The translations under genes were made by a program, and so were the position numbers. The notes under the pieces were generated by a model. It saw only the letters and a list, made by a program, of their open reading frames with translations, was not told the origin of the DNA and did not search any database. Below are positions 16,734-26,075 of a stretch of 64,000 nucleotides of DNA, piece by piece (the stretch's first letter is position 1; the number at the start of each line of letters is the position of its first letter). The DNA lies in the NCBI GenBank assembly GCA_002151545.1, contig CP021237.1, forward strand, positions 4,154,001-4,218,000, read 5' to 3'. This stretch comes from Sphingobacteriaceae bacterium GW460-11-11-14-LB5 (GTDB taxonomy: Bacteria > Bacteroidota > Bacteroidia > Sphingobacteriales > Sphingobacteriaceae).

Positions 16734-17863
16734 TGATAAAACATAAATATAGACTAGTTACCTACCACATAATATTTTGGGTGATTTATGTGCTACTAAA
16801 TAATATTTTGACTTACGCTCAAAATCCTAAAAGCTATATTTTTAATATTGGGGACATTTTTCTATTTCAAATTCCGAATATCTGTACCGTATATTTATGC
16901 ATTTTAGCATGTAGAAAATATACCAACCCATTAAAACCATTTTCCTTATTCTTAGGAATTACGATTGCTTTCGCTTGCTCTTACCTCCTTTGGTATGCTA
17001 CAACTTATCATATTAGGCCTTATGTTAATGCAAATGGATCAACTCCAGCCCCATTCAATTTTATAAATTATGGGGCAGCCGTACTTTTGGTTTTTATTCG
17101 GTATTCAATTATAGGTATTGGCTACCATTTTGCCTCTGAAGGAATTAAACGTGAACGAAAACTACGCCTTATCGAAAAAGAAAAACATGAGGCAGAATAT
17201 GCTTTTCTCCGTGCACAGATTAATCCTCACTTTTTAAATAACACCCTTAATTTCTTTTTTGCAAAATCCTTACCCTTATCAGAAGAACTGGCCAATGGCA
17301 TCATGACGCTTAGTGAAATCATGCGCTATTCGTTAGAAATAGATAAAGACGACCGGATGACCTTAATAGACGAGGAAATTGATCACATTAAAAACGTAAT
17401 TAAAATTAATCAGCTTCGTTTCAACAACAAGTTGCAGATCGATTTTAAAGTGAATGGAAATACCGATCATGTAAGACTGATTCCGTTAATTCTAATTACC
17501 ATTGTAGAGAATATTTTAAAACATGGTAACTGTACAGAAAATATGCATCCAGTTAAAATATTGCTAAGTATTAATGAAATCGACCATAATATCCATCTCA
17601 GCACCTGGAACAAAAAGAAAAACGGGCCTAAAGAACTCTCGAGTGGAATAGGTATGGAAAACATAAAAAAACGCCTTACCAATCATTACAACAAAGGCTT
17701 TGCCTTAAATATTAACGAAACCGAATTTGATTATAGTCTTGAATTAACTTTACCATACAATAAGATTACCGATCATCAGGAAAAACCAAGTTCATTTGAT
17801 AATTTGGGCTTTTTAGAACATTTCAAGTTACCGCCGATTAAACCTCAACCATATACCTCATGA
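16733..17863 (+). CDS. LytS/YehU-type sensor histidine kinase
   Basis: A 376-residue membrane kinase. About four hydrophobic helices occupy residues 8-135, followed by a short coiled coil (ERKLRLIEKEKHEAEYAFL). The His_kinase domain has its phosphorylated residue His166 in AQINPHFLNNTLNF and the ATPase landmarks VENILKHG and GIGMENIKKRL. No periplasmic sensor domain of size is present, so a membrane or small-molecule/peptide signal is likely. It is co-translated with the S41 gene and the LytTR regulator (ATGA overlap). Confidence 0.9.
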   Translation: MIKHKYRLVTYHIIFWVIYVLLNNILTYAQNPKSYIFNIGDIFLFQIPNICTVYLCILACRKYTNPLKPFSLFLGITIAFACSYLLWYATTYHIRPYVNANGSTPAPFNFINYGAAVLLVFIRYSIIGIGYHFASEGIKRERKLRLIEKEKHEAEYAFLRAQINPHFLNNTLNFFFAKSLPLSEELANGIMTLSEIMRYSLEIDKDDRMTLIDEEIDHIKNVIKINQLRFNNKLQIDFKVNGNTDHVRLIPLILITIVENILKHGNCTENMHPVKILLSINEIDHNIHLSTWNKKKNGPKELSSGIGMENIKKRLTNHYNKGFALNINETEFDYSLELTLPYNKITDHQEKPSSFDNLGFLEHFKLPPIKPQPYTS

Positions 17864-18585
17864 TTAACTGCATTATTGTTGATGACGAAGACCATGCCAT
17901 TGAAGTAATACAACATTACCTGAAATCTGTTGCAGCAATACAGATTACTGCAACATTTACCAATCCGATTGATGCATTGAGCTTTTTAAGCAGCAACCCG
18001 GTAGAACTCATTTTTTTGGATATCCATATGCCGGAGATCTCGGGAATTGATTTCATCCAAACAATGAACAACAAAGATGTGCAGGTGATCCTGACTACCG
18101 CCTATAAGGAGTTTGCTACCGCTGGTTTTGACCTCGATGTGGTTGATTATTTAGTTAAACCTATCCCGCTGCCTCGTTTTTTACAAGCCATAAATAAAGC
18201 ACAAAAGATAATCAACAGCAAAAAAGCCAACATACCGGTTAACCAGCAGGATGATGATTATTTTATGGTTAAAACGGAAGCTAAAGGTAAAATGCTTAAA
18301 ATTAATATTGCCGAAATCGATTTTGTTGAAGGCATGAAAAACTATATCGCTTTTCACCATAACGGGATTAGAACGCTTGCACTCTTAACCATGAAGGATG
18401 TAGAGGAAAGATTGCCCAAAGCGCAATTTATCCGGGTGCAGAAATCGTTCATCGTAGCACTGAACAAAATCACTTCAATAGATGGAAACAGGATCATTTT
18501 AAAAGGTATTTCAGCAGAGATATTAATTGGTGAAACCTATCGAAAAGATTTTCTGGACATGATGAAACAAAAACTGCTGCTGTAA
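17860..18585 (+). CDS. LytTR family response regulator
   Basis: A 241-residue two-domain regulator. The receiver has the acidic pair VDDED near residues 8-12, phosphoacceptor Asp54 in LIFLDIHMP and Lys100 in YLVKPI. The LytTR DNA-binding domain spans about residues 135-238, with FVEGMKNYIAFH and FIRVQKSFIVALNKI. LytTR regulators control bacteriocin and quorum loci in Gram-positive bacteria. Here the adjacency to five GG-leader peptides and their exporter suggests the same, though kinase/LytTR pairs are common all over Bacteroidota genomes. Confidence 0.92.
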   Translation: MINCIIVDDEDHAIEVIQHYLKSVAAIQITATFTNPIDALSFLSSNPVELIFLDIHMPEISGIDFIQTMNNKDVQVILTTAYKEFATAGFDLDVVDYLVKPIPLPRFLQAINKAQKIINSKKANIPVNQQDDDYFMVKTEAKGKMLKINIAEIDFVEGMKNYIAFHHNGIRTLALLTMKDVEERLPKAQFIRVQKSFIVALNKITSIDGNRIILKGISAEILIGETYRKDFLDMMKQKLLL

Positions 18586-18730
18586 ATGAGTATGCTGTTT
18601 AAGCCAGCAAACCCGTTAACTCATATTTAGGTTAGGCGAATTTTAACCGAAATCCCCCTTTAATTAACCCGGCTAATCATTCAGTTGCACAGTCAAACGT
18701 TTGCCCTATTTTCTTTACAGAATAATAGAA

Positions 18731-18758
18731 TTGGCTATTCCAAAAAGCGTTATCTTTG
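18731..18758 (+). promoter_or_regulatory. Bacteroidota-type promoter of the P5C dehydrogenase gene
   Basis: A -7 box TATCTTTG (matching TAnnTTTG) at 18751-18758, with TTGG at 18731 as a -33 candidate. The expected transcription start lies about 15-20 bases before the ATG at 18781. Confidence 0.55.
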
Positions 18759-18780
18759 CCCAAATCATAAAAAATAAAAT

Positions 18781-20415
18781 ATGCTTAAAGGATTTTTTAA
18801 CGTACCTACCCCGGTTAACGAGCCCATTAATAGCTATGCGCCAGGCACAAAAGAACGGTCGCTTTTAAAAGAGGCTATTGCTGATGCGCGTTCTAAACAA
18901 TTGGATATTCCGATGTTTATTGGCGGACAAGAGGTACATACTAAAAATAAAAAGAAAGTAGTCGCTCCACACGATCATCAACATGTATTGGCTACCTTTA
19001 GTTATGGCGATAAAAGCCATGTAAAACAAGCCATAGATGCTGCTTTGGCCGCCAAGGCTGATTGGGAAGCTTTAGCCTGGGAACATAGAGCTGCCATTTT
19101 TATGAAAGCTGCTGATTTGATTGCCACAAAATACCGCTACCAAATTAATGCAGCAACCATGCTTGGGCAAAGTAAAAATGCCTATCAGGCTGAAATTGAT
19201 GCCGCTTGCGAGCTGGTTGATTTCTTGCGTTTTAATGTAAGTTATATGCAGGATATTTATGGCCAACAACCACCGGTATCGCCTAATGGCATGTGGAACA
19301 GAACAGAACAACGTCCTTTAGAGGGTTTTATATTTGCTTTAACACCTTTCAACTTTACCGCAATTGCTGGTAATTTACCTGCTTGTGTAGCCATGATGGG
19401 TAATGTAGTGGTGTGGAAACCTGCAGATACCCAGGTTTATGCAGCCAATGTAATTATGCAGATCTTCCGCGAAGCGGGTTTACCAGACGGTGTAATTAAC
19501 CTTATCTTTGCCGATGGCCCTGAAGTTGGCGATGTAGTTTTCAATCATGCTGATTTTGCCGGTATTCACTTTACAGGCTCAACGAAAGTTTTTCAGGAAA
19601 TTTGGAAAACCATCGGAACAAACATCCATAAATACAAATCATATCCACGCATAGTTGGTGAAACTGGTGGTAAAGATTTTATCCTGGTTCACCCTAGTGC
19701 AGACGTGGCTGCTTCAGCTACTGCAATTGTTAGGGGCGCGTTCGAATATCAGGGACAAAAATGTTCTGCAGCTAGCCGCACCTATATCCCGAAAAGTCTG
19801 TGGCCTGAGATTAAAAAATTAATGATCAGGGATTTAGCTTCATTTAAAATGGGCGGAACCGAAGATTTCAGCAACTTTATTAATGCGGTAATTGACGAGC
19901 GTTCTTTCGACAAATTGGCTAAATATATCGATCAGGCTAAAAAAGATAAAGGCGTAGAAGTAATCGCCGGTGGCAACTACGATAAGAGCAAAGGTTATTT
20001 TATCGAACCTACTATCCTGGTAGTAGACGATCCGAAATATACCACCATGTGTGAGGAGCTTTTTGGTCCGGTGTTATCTGTATACGTATACGAAGATCAA
20101 GAGTTTGACCAGGTTTTAGAAATAATTGACACCACTTCACCTTATGCATTAACGGGGGCTATTTTATCACAAGACAGATATGCGATTGAAAAAGCCAGTT
20201 ACGCTTTGCGCAACTCAGCCGGTAATTTTTACATTAACGATAAATGTACAGGTGCTGTAGTTGGACAACAACCATTTGGCGGGGCAAGAGGATCAGGCAC
20301 GAATGATAAAGCCGGAGCAATGATCAATTTATTGCGTTGGGTTTCTCCACGTACCATTAAAGAAACTTTTAATCCACCAACTGATTACCGTTATCCGTTC
20401 TTAGCAGAAGATTAA
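18781..20415 (+). CDS. pruA: L-glutamate gamma-semialdehyde (1-pyrroline-5-carboxylate) dehydrogenase
   Basis: Oxidises P5C/glutamate semialdehyde to glutamate with NAD in proline and arginine breakdown. The 544-residue length matches the stand-alone P5CDH. Landmarks are the general base Glu294 in VGETGGKDF, catalytic Cys328 in YQGQKCSAASR and the FEELFGPVLSVYVY-like stretch near residue 425. It stands alone with its own promoter and a good terminator (20427-20456). No PutA-type proline dehydrogenase domain is fused. Confidence 0.95.
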   Translation: MLKGFFNVPTPVNEPINSYAPGTKERSLLKEAIADARSKQLDIPMFIGGQEVHTKNKKKVVAPHDHQHVLATFSYGDKSHVKQAIDAALAAKADWEALAWEHRAAIFMKAADLIATKYRYQINAATMLGQSKNAYQAEIDAACELVDFLRFNVSYMQDIYGQQPPVSPNGMWNRTEQRPLEGFIFALTPFNFTAIAGNLPACVAMMGNVVVWKPADTQVYAANVIMQIFREAGLPDGVINLIFADGPEVGDVVFNHADFAGIHFTGSTKVFQEIWKTIGTNIHKYKSYPRIVGETGGKDFILVHPSADVAASATAIVRGAFEYQGQKCSAASRTYIPKSLWPEIKKLMIRDLASFKMGGTEDFSNFINAVIDERSFDKLAKYIDQAKKDKGVEVIAGGNYDKSKGYFIEPTILVVDDPKYTTMCEELFGPVLSVYVYEDQEFDQVLEIIDTTSPYALTGAILSQDRYAIEKASYALRNSAGNFYINDKCTGAVVGQQPFGGARGSGTNDKAGAMINLLRWVSPRTIKETFNPPTDYRYPFLAED

Positions 20416-20426
20416 TATTTACATAC

Positions 20427-20456
20427 AAGGCCAGGCATTATTGTTTGGCCTTTTTT
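20427..20456 (+). terminator. Rho-independent terminator after pruA
   Basis: Stem AAGGCCA/TGGCCTT followed by a run of T, twelve bases after the pruA stop codon. Confidence 0.8.
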
Positions 20457-20543
20457 ATACGCATAATCCTCGTGTGTAACGGGGATTGAAGAGAGCAGCG
20501 ATTGTATCGCTTAAATTTATCTAACACTATCCTTTTTCTAACC

Positions 20544-22052
20544 ATGAACCACAAATTTTTATTATCCCTGCTTGTCGTAATGGCCAGCTTCAACTTTTAC
20601 GCTGCCGCACAGAAGAAACCTAACGTAATTATCATCTACGCCGACGATTTGGGTTATGGCGACCTCAGCTGTTATGGCGCAACAAAAATAAACACCCCAA
20701 ATATAGATGCACTGGCAAAGCAAGGACTACGGTTTACCAATGGTCATGCTACCGCATCTACCTGTACACCTTCGCGCTATTCCTTAATGACGGGAAGATA
20801 TGCATGGCGTAAAAAAGGAACAGGTGTTTTGCCGGGCGATGCCGCACTAATTATTCCGACAGACAATACCGCTCTTCCTTCAATTTTTCAGCAAGCCGGC
20901 TATAAAACAGGACTTGTTGGTAAATGGCACCTGGGTTTGGGCAACGCAGTAGAGAAGGATTGGAATAAAGAAGTAAAACCCGGACCAAAAGAAGTAGGTT
21001 TTGATTATTCGTTTATTTTCCCGGCTACAGCCGACAGGGTGCCAACTGTTTTTATGGAAAATCAATTGGTGGTGGGTTTAGATCCAAAAGATCCGATTGC
21101 AGTTGATTATAAAAATCCAATTGGTACAGATCCAACAGGAAAAGACCATCCTGAACTGTTAAAAATGCCTGCTGAAGCTAATCACGGGCACAACCAGACC
21201 ATTGTAAACGGCATTGGCCGCATTGGTTATATGCAGGGGGGCAAGCTTGCCCGCTGGACGGATGAGGAACTTCCGTTTACCTTTTTAACCAAAGCGAAAA
21301 ATTTTATCGAAGATCATAAACAAGAGCCATTTTTCCTGTACTATGCCTTAACCGAACCGCATGTACCACGTCTGGCTGCCACCATGTTTAAAGGTAAAAG
21401 CGAGCTGGGCAATCGCGGCGATGTAATTTTACAACTCGATTGGGCAGTTGGCGAAATCACCAAACAACTGAAATACCTTGGTCTTGATAAAAATACGATG
21501 ATCATATTTAGCAGCGATAACGGTCCTGTAATTATGGATGGTTACGAAGACCAGGGTTTCGAAAAATTAAACGGCCATACACCTGCAGGTAGTTTACGCG
21601 GAGGAAAATACAGCATTTTAGAAGGTGGTACACGCGAACCTTTTATTATTTCGTGGCCAGCGAAAATTAAACCTGGTGTTTCCGGAGCCTTGGTTTCACA
21701 AATTGATTTCTTGGCCTCATTTGCCGGTTTTTTCAACTTGGAAAGCAAAAATGCAATTGATAGTAAAAATGTATGGGACGCCTTTATCGGGAAAGACCAA
21801 AAAGGTCGTGACTTCTTTATTGAACAGAGTAATCAACTGGCAATTGTTAAGGATAACTGGAAATACATCAGGCCATCAAAAGGAGAAGCTTTTTATAAGC
21901 TTACCCATACCGATAGCGGAAACCTGCCTACGGTGCAACTGTACAACCTGACAGATGATTTGGGTGAAAAAAACAATCTTGCCCTAAAATATCCTGAAAA
22001 GGTAAAAGAACTGGAAGCCTTATTAAGTACAGAAGAAGCTAAAACCAAATAA
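20544..22052 (+). CDS. Exported sulfatase (Cys-type, arylsulfatase family)
   Basis: Hydrolyses sulfate esters in the periplasm. Start ATG 20544 (502 residues) gives the signal peptide MNHKFLLSLLVVMASFNFYAA; the frame to 20502 only adds residues ahead of it. The metal-binding start is NVIIIYADDLGYGD, and the modification motif is Cys74-Thr-Pro-Ser-Arg, where Cys74 must become formylglycine. IIFSSDNGP carries further metal ligands and GKWHLGLG is a typical active-site segment. No maturase is in the window and no polysaccharide locus surrounds it, so the substrate is unknown. Confidence 0.92.
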   Translation: MNHKFLLSLLVVMASFNFYAAAQKKPNVIIIYADDLGYGDLSCYGATKINTPNIDALAKQGLRFTNGHATASTCTPSRYSLMTGRYAWRKKGTGVLPGDAALIIPTDNTALPSIFQQAGYKTGLVGKWHLGLGNAVEKDWNKEVKPGPKEVGFDYSFIFPATADRVPTVFMENQLVVGLDPKDPIAVDYKNPIGTDPTGKDHPELLKMPAEANHGHNQTIVNGIGRIGYMQGGKLARWTDEELPFTFLTKAKNFIEDHKQEPFFLYYALTEPHVPRLAATMFKGKSELGNRGDVILQLDWAVGEITKQLKYLGLDKNTMIIFSSDNGPVIMDGYEDQGFEKLNGHTPAGSLRGGKYSILEGGTREPFIISWPAKIKPGVSGALVSQIDFLASFAGFFNLESKNAIDSKNVWDAFIGKDQKGRDFFIEQSNQLAIVKDNWKYIRPSKGEAFYKLTHTDSGNLPTVQLYNLTDDLGEKNNLALKYPEKVKELEALLSTEEAKTK

Positions 22053-22147
22053 AGCAGGTGGATTGGTTGGATCTCAATCTTCCAGTTTAAAGATGTAAAA
22101 CCAATCTTCTTTTCTGCTGTTTTATATAAGCAGTTTAAAAGAAGATC

Positions 22148-22408
22148 ATGGAAAATACAAAAGATAATAACAAAAACCTGGGTAATAAAAAAGCAGATAA
22201 CACTGCTGATAAAAGCAATATGCCCGATCAATTGGTGCCCCGCCACCGGAGTAACGATAAAGAAAAGAAAAACACAGTAGAAACAGATGCAGGCAACCTT
22301 GGCCGAAATTTTGGCAGAGGCGATTTTGGATCTGAAGAAGCCAGAACGGATGCCGAAAAAGGCAATCAGGGCGAAGCGGGAAACATGCCCAATACCACAA
22401 AAAAATAA
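22148..22408 (+). CDS. Small disordered hypothetical protein
   Basis: An 86-residue, strongly hydrophilic protein rich in Asn, Lys, Asp, Glu and Gly (NTKDNNKNLGNKKADN at the start, GNLGRNFGRGDFG in the middle). No domain, signal peptide or membrane segment. It has its own ATG and ends directly in a strong terminator, which supports a real gene. The function cannot be guessed. Confidence 0.6.
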   Translation: MENTKDNNKNLGNKKADNTADKSNMPDQLVPRHRSNDKEKKNTVETDAGNLGRNFGRGDFGSEEARTDAEKGNQGEAGNMPNTTKK

Positions 22409-22437
22409 AAGCCCCCGATTAAAATCGTGGGGCTTTT
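22407..22437. terminator. Bidirectional terminator between the small protein gene and carbonic anhydrase
   Basis: Stem AAAAGCCCCCGATT / AATCGTGGGGCTTTT with a very short loop. A runs on the left and T runs on the right serve both convergent genes. Confidence 0.85.
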
Positions 22438-22473
22438 CCTAACAACTAAAAAATAACACCTGTTGTGGTGTTT

Positions 22474-23130
22474 TTATCCTACTTTAAATGCAGGGGCAAC
22501 ATCATCAAGACCAGTACAAGTTACTTTAAGGTCTTTAATGATTCCTGTTTTTAAACTATAAACCCAGGCATGCACAGCTAGCTCCTGACCATTGGCCCAG
22601 GCGCTTTGTACAATTGAGGTATTGGTTACATTTGCAGCACCCTCAATGGCGTTTAATTCAACTAAGCGGTCAAAACGTTGATCAGGATCATTGATTGCCG
22701 CCATTTCACTTTCGTGAGTACGGTATACATCGCGGATGTTTCTCAACCAGTTATCAATAATTCCTACCTGTTTATTGCCTAATGCAGCTTTCACGCCGCC
22801 ACAGCCATAATGGCCACAAACAATAACGTGTTTAACTTTTAATACATTAATTGAATAATCCAGTACTGAAAGTAAATTCATATCGGTGTGCACCACCACA
22901 TTCGCAATGTTTCTATGCACAAAAATATCGCCTGGTTTTGTATTGGTTATCTGGTTGGCAGGCACACGGCTATCAGAACAGCCAATCCACAATACCGGTG
23001 GACTTTGACCTTCAGAAAGTTTATCAAAAAAGGTAGGATCGCTGTCGATTGTATCTTTAACCCAATCCTTATTCCCTTGTAACAGACTATCGTATGTTAT
23101 ATCTTTCGTATCTATTGTTTTTGCGCACAT
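22474..23130 (-). CDS. Beta-class carbonic anhydrase
   Basis: Interconverts CO2 and bicarbonate in the cytoplasm. A 218-residue protein with the complete zinc site: Cys51 and Asp53 in IGCSDSR, His107 and Cys110 in CGHYGCGG. It starts two bases after the stop of the SulP transporter gene, so the pair is an operon, as found for bicarbonate-type SulP proteins in many bacteria. Confidence 0.95.
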   Translation of the reverse strand: MCAKTIDTKDITYDSLLQGNKDWVKDTIDSDPTFFDKLSEGQSPPVLWIGCSDSRVPANQITNTKPGDIFVHRNIANVVVHTDMNLLSVLDYSINVLKVKHVIVCGHYGCGGVKAALGNKQVGIIDNWLRNIRDVYRTHESEMAAINDPDQRFDRLVELNAIEGAANVTNTSIVQSAWANGQELAVHAWVYSLKTGIIKDLKVTCTGLDDVAPAFKVG

Positions 23131-23132
23131 AT

Positions 23133-24740
23133 TTATGACTTGTTTATATCTTCTTCTACTTTTATATTTAATTTTGGTACTGTATAATGTTTTTGGATGT
23201 TCTCCAGCATTACAATAATACCTTTTGTATAGGCATTATGTTTGTAATTATAAATGGTTTCCAATACATCAGGATCTATATACCTTGCATTTGATCCATC
23301 AATAATTACGTTTGTTTCTTTAGGAATATTCGTTAAAACTACTTGTATCGCTGCTTTATTTAAGAAAGAAACTTCCTCTGCCAGTTTAATCCTGATGTGT
23401 TTTTTGTCGCCTTCGTTGGTAATTCTGTAAAAGAAGGGGTTACGCATATTGGTACGCAATAAATAGAAAATCGAAACCAACATACCAACGGCTACACCTT
23501 TTAACAGATCGGTAAATAAAACCGCTAATACCGTAACCACAAAAGGAATAAACTGATCCCAGCCTTTGTGGTACATGTGTTTGAATAAACTAATCCGCGT
23601 TAACTTATATCCGGTTACCAAAAGAATTGCGGCTAAACACGATAATGGAATCATGTTAATTAATCCCGGGATAAATAACAACGATAATAGTAACCAACCA
23701 CCATGAAAAATAGCCGACATTTTGGTTCTGGCACCAGCATTTACATTGGCCGAACTCCGCACAATTACCGATGTCATTGGTAAACCACCCACCATACCGC
23801 TGGCAATATTACCTAAACCCTGAGCCATTAGCTCTCGGTTTGTTGGCGATACACGTTTAATCGGATCTATTTTATCAATGGCCTCAATACTGAGTAAAGT
23901 TTCTAAACTCGCTACAACAGCAATGGTTAAAGCTATTATATATACATTCTTATTGGCCAGCTGCGAAAAATCAGGCATCGTAAATAGACCCAAAAATTCG
24001 CCGAAACCATTTACTACCGGGATTTTCACCATCTGGTCGGGACGTAAAGGGTGATCGGTACCCGCAAACAGTATAGTTCCGAGCACACCTAAAGTTACCA
24101 CCAATAATGGTGCAGGTACAACTGCTAATTTTGGAAACTTAGGCCAAACGATCAGAATAGCTATGGATAATAAACTGATAACCACCGCAGCCAAACTAAA
24201 ATGGCTTATTGCTGCTGTAATCGCAGAAAAAGTATTTTCGTGATCTTGTTGAAAGAACCCTTCATCGCCACTAAAATCGGTATCAACACCTAAAGCATGT
24301 GGCAACTGTTTTAAAATCAAAATCAGTCCGATTGCTGCAAGCATCCCCTCAATTACACTCGATGGGAAGTAATTACCAATAGTTCCGGCTTTAACCAGAC
24401 CTAAAATCAACTGGAATACCCCCGCTAATACCACGGCCAGTAAAAAGGTCTGGTAACTACCCAATGAGGTGATGGCACCTAATACAATAACGGTTAAACC
24501 CGCTGCAGGGCCACTCACGCTTAATTGTGAGCCACTAAAAGAGGCAACCACTACCCCTCCAATAATACCTGTGATTAAACCAGCAAATAATGGCGCACCT
24601 GAGGCTAGTGCAATACCTAAACATAATGGCAATGCCACTAAAAACACTACAATACTTGCAGGTAAATCTTTCTTTAAATTCTTTTTAAGAATATATTTCT
24701 TCACGTCCGAGCCTGAAAAGGCCGGGTTAAACTTTTGCAT
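23133..24740 (-). CDS. SulP family anion transporter, probably bicarbonate
   Basis: A 535-residue inner membrane transporter with 10-14 helices. The N-terminal SulP start KKDLPASIVVFLVALPLCLG is clear, with GPAAGLTVIVL and a VRSSANVNAGARTKMSAIFHG segment further in. The C-terminal region (about 440-535) is a reduced STAS-like domain with VVLTNIPKETNVIIDGSNA. Linkage to carbonic anhydrase suggests bicarbonate as substrate rather than sulfate; this is inferred. Confidence 0.9.
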   Translation of the reverse strand: MQKFNPAFSGSDVKKYILKKNLKKDLPASIVVFLVALPLCLGIALASGAPLFAGLITGIIGGVVVASFSGSQLSVSGPAAGLTVIVLGAITSLGSYQTFLLAVVLAGVFQLILGLVKAGTIGNYFPSSVIEGMLAAIGLILILKQLPHALGVDTDFSGDEGFFQQDHENTFSAITAAISHFSLAAVVISLLSIAILIVWPKFPKLAVVPAPLLVVTLGVLGTILFAGTDHPLRPDQMVKIPVVNGFGEFLGLFTMPDFSQLANKNVYIIALTIAVVASLETLLSIEAIDKIDPIKRVSPTNRELMAQGLGNIASGMVGGLPMTSVIVRSSANVNAGARTKMSAIFHGGWLLLSLLFIPGLINMIPLSCLAAILLVTGYKLTRISLFKHMYHKGWDQFIPFVVTVLAVLFTDLLKGVAVGMLVSIFYLLRTNMRNPFFYRITNEGDKKHIRIKLAEEVSFLNKAAIQVVLTNIPKETNVIIDGSNARYIDPDVLETIYNYKHNAYTKGIIVMLENIQKHYTVPKLNIKVEEDINKS

Positions 24741-24899
24741 AACGATATAATTATCTGGTAAATTTTAACGAATAAATCGCGGGGGAAATCCTGAGGCCTG
24801 TTCAGAATGGCATAACCATACGGTGTAAAAAATTTTAAACACAGCAGATATGCTCAATTCAATTGAGCAGGCACAATAATTACCCCAAATAATAAAATA

Positions 24900-25244
24900 C
24901 TAGATAAAGTTAGGCGGCGGTGTTGGAACAGTAGGATGATATGGATCTACATATCTTTTAAAATGTTCTATAAAACTGCTCTTCAAAAAGAAATGGCTTG
25001 AAGAGAACTCGTAAGAAAAGATCGGGTGATTAAGCTCGATGAGTTTGAAATCGGTAAACTTTGCGGTGTCTTTGGCGGTATCTTTTCCGCCTTCATGCTC
25101 TAACTCGATTTGCATGATTACGGCGTTCATGATTTCCTTGTCAATACTCGTACAAAATACCGGCGCACCAGATATACCCATCTTCGCCATGAAGATGAAC
25201 ATGAATGAGGCAACGATTAAATACTTGTATTTCCTTAAAAACAT
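24900..25244 (-). CDS. Small exported or membrane-anchored hypothetical protein
   Basis: A 114-residue protein with an N-terminal hydrophobic segment (about residues 9-23, YLIVASFMFIFMAKMG), a Cys at 31 and a polar remainder ending in a Pro-rich tail HPTVPTPPPNFI. I do not recognise a domain. It lies 160 bases upstream of the SulP gene on the same strand and may be co-expressed with the bicarbonate pair. Confidence 0.6.
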   Translation of the reverse strand: MFLRKYKYLIVASFMFIFMAKMGISGAPVFCTSIDKEIMNAVIMQIELEHEGGKDTAKDTAKFTDFKLIELNHPIFSYEFSSSHFFLKSSFIEHFKRYVDPYHPTVPTPPPNFI

Positions 25245-25420
25245 CTAAAATTCTAATGTTGTTTTAATACTTATCGTTACAAAAATAAACGGATTATTGG
25301 TTTTTCAATGCTTTAAGCTGTAAAAAAAATGTAATATAACAGATAGGCGATTGCATTCCGCATGAAAAACTCAACGTTTAAAGGTTTTGGAAAGACTTGA
25401 TTCCGGTTATAAAAAGCCGT

Positions 25421-25571
25421 GGTTTCCTGCAACAGCCTCAGTTAAATAAACCTGATTGCCGGGAAGAGCTTCCGATCCTTTACCGATAAATCGGCACTAA
25501 ATTAGCATCGGAACTCGTACCAAAAAGCAGGACTACAATGGCCAAAAGCACAGAACCAACCGTTTCCTAAT
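25421..25571. repeat. 150-base direct repeat, copy 1
   Basis: Runs from GGTTTCCTGC to CGTTTCCTAAT. It matches copy 2 at 25757-25906 except for a small indel and one or two substitutions near AACAGCC/ACCACC and GAAGAGC/GAACAGC. It contains the internal dyad CCGAT...ATCGG. No coding frame longer than about 10 codons starts in it. Confidence 0.9.
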
Positions 25572-25624
25572 TATATTATTTTTTTCTTTTTTTGGAAATG
25601 AAAGGGCAGCCTTGCATAGCGACT

Positions 25625-25734
25625 GTAGTCCCGCCATCCGCTTTATCCCGATGAAACCTGTGAAACAAGCAAGCACACGATCAAAGACAAAACAGACAGT
25701 GCTTTAATCGGGATGTTCGCTCCTGTCGGGTTTA
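25625..25734. repeat. REP-like element of the CCCGCCATTCGC...GTCGGGTTT family
   Basis: Starts GTCCCGCCATCCGCTTTATC and ends TCGCTCCTGTCGGGTTTA, with internal CCCGAT/ATCGGG complementarity. Related copies, some inverted, are at 47001-47140, 47251-47309 and 49650-49709. Confidence 0.6.
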
Positions 25735-25756
25735 GTTAACAAAAGCCTGTTGCTAG

Positions 25757-25906
25757 GGTTTCCTGCACCACCTCAGTTAAATAAACCTGATTGCCGGGAA
25801 CAGCTTCCGATCCTTTACCGATAAATCGGCACTAAATTAGCATCGGAACTCGTACCAAAAAGCAGGACTACAATGGCCAAAAGCACAGAACCAACCGTTT
25901 CCTAAT
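25757..25906. repeat. 150-base direct repeat, copy 2
   Basis: Second copy of the repeat at 25421-25571, offset about 335 bases. The near identity of about 150 non-coding bases points to recent duplication, gene conversion or selection. Confidence 0.9.
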
Positions 25907-26075
25907 CATCTTAAAAACTTTTATTTTAGGAAAATTGCCATCAGTATTTTCACTGCTGCTATGGTCACGCCATTTGCTTTACTTAACATCCTGTTTAGTT
26001 CTGAGAGAAATAACATTCCCCTGACCTTGCATTACCGTTAGTAATTTTTAAATTTAAAATCTCATAGCTTCAGCA

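Larger units (their letters stand above)
25245..26075. other. 830-base non-coding region with a direct repeat
   Basis: No protein gene is seen. It holds two nearly identical 150-base copies (25421-25571 and 25757-25906) and a REP-like palindromic element between them (25625-25734), each listed separately. The carboxylase promoter should lie near 25985-26060. Confidence 0.6.

Noticed and set aside
25421..25906. CRISPR array
   Set aside because: Only two long copies with a 185-base gap; no short regularly spaced repeats or cas genes.
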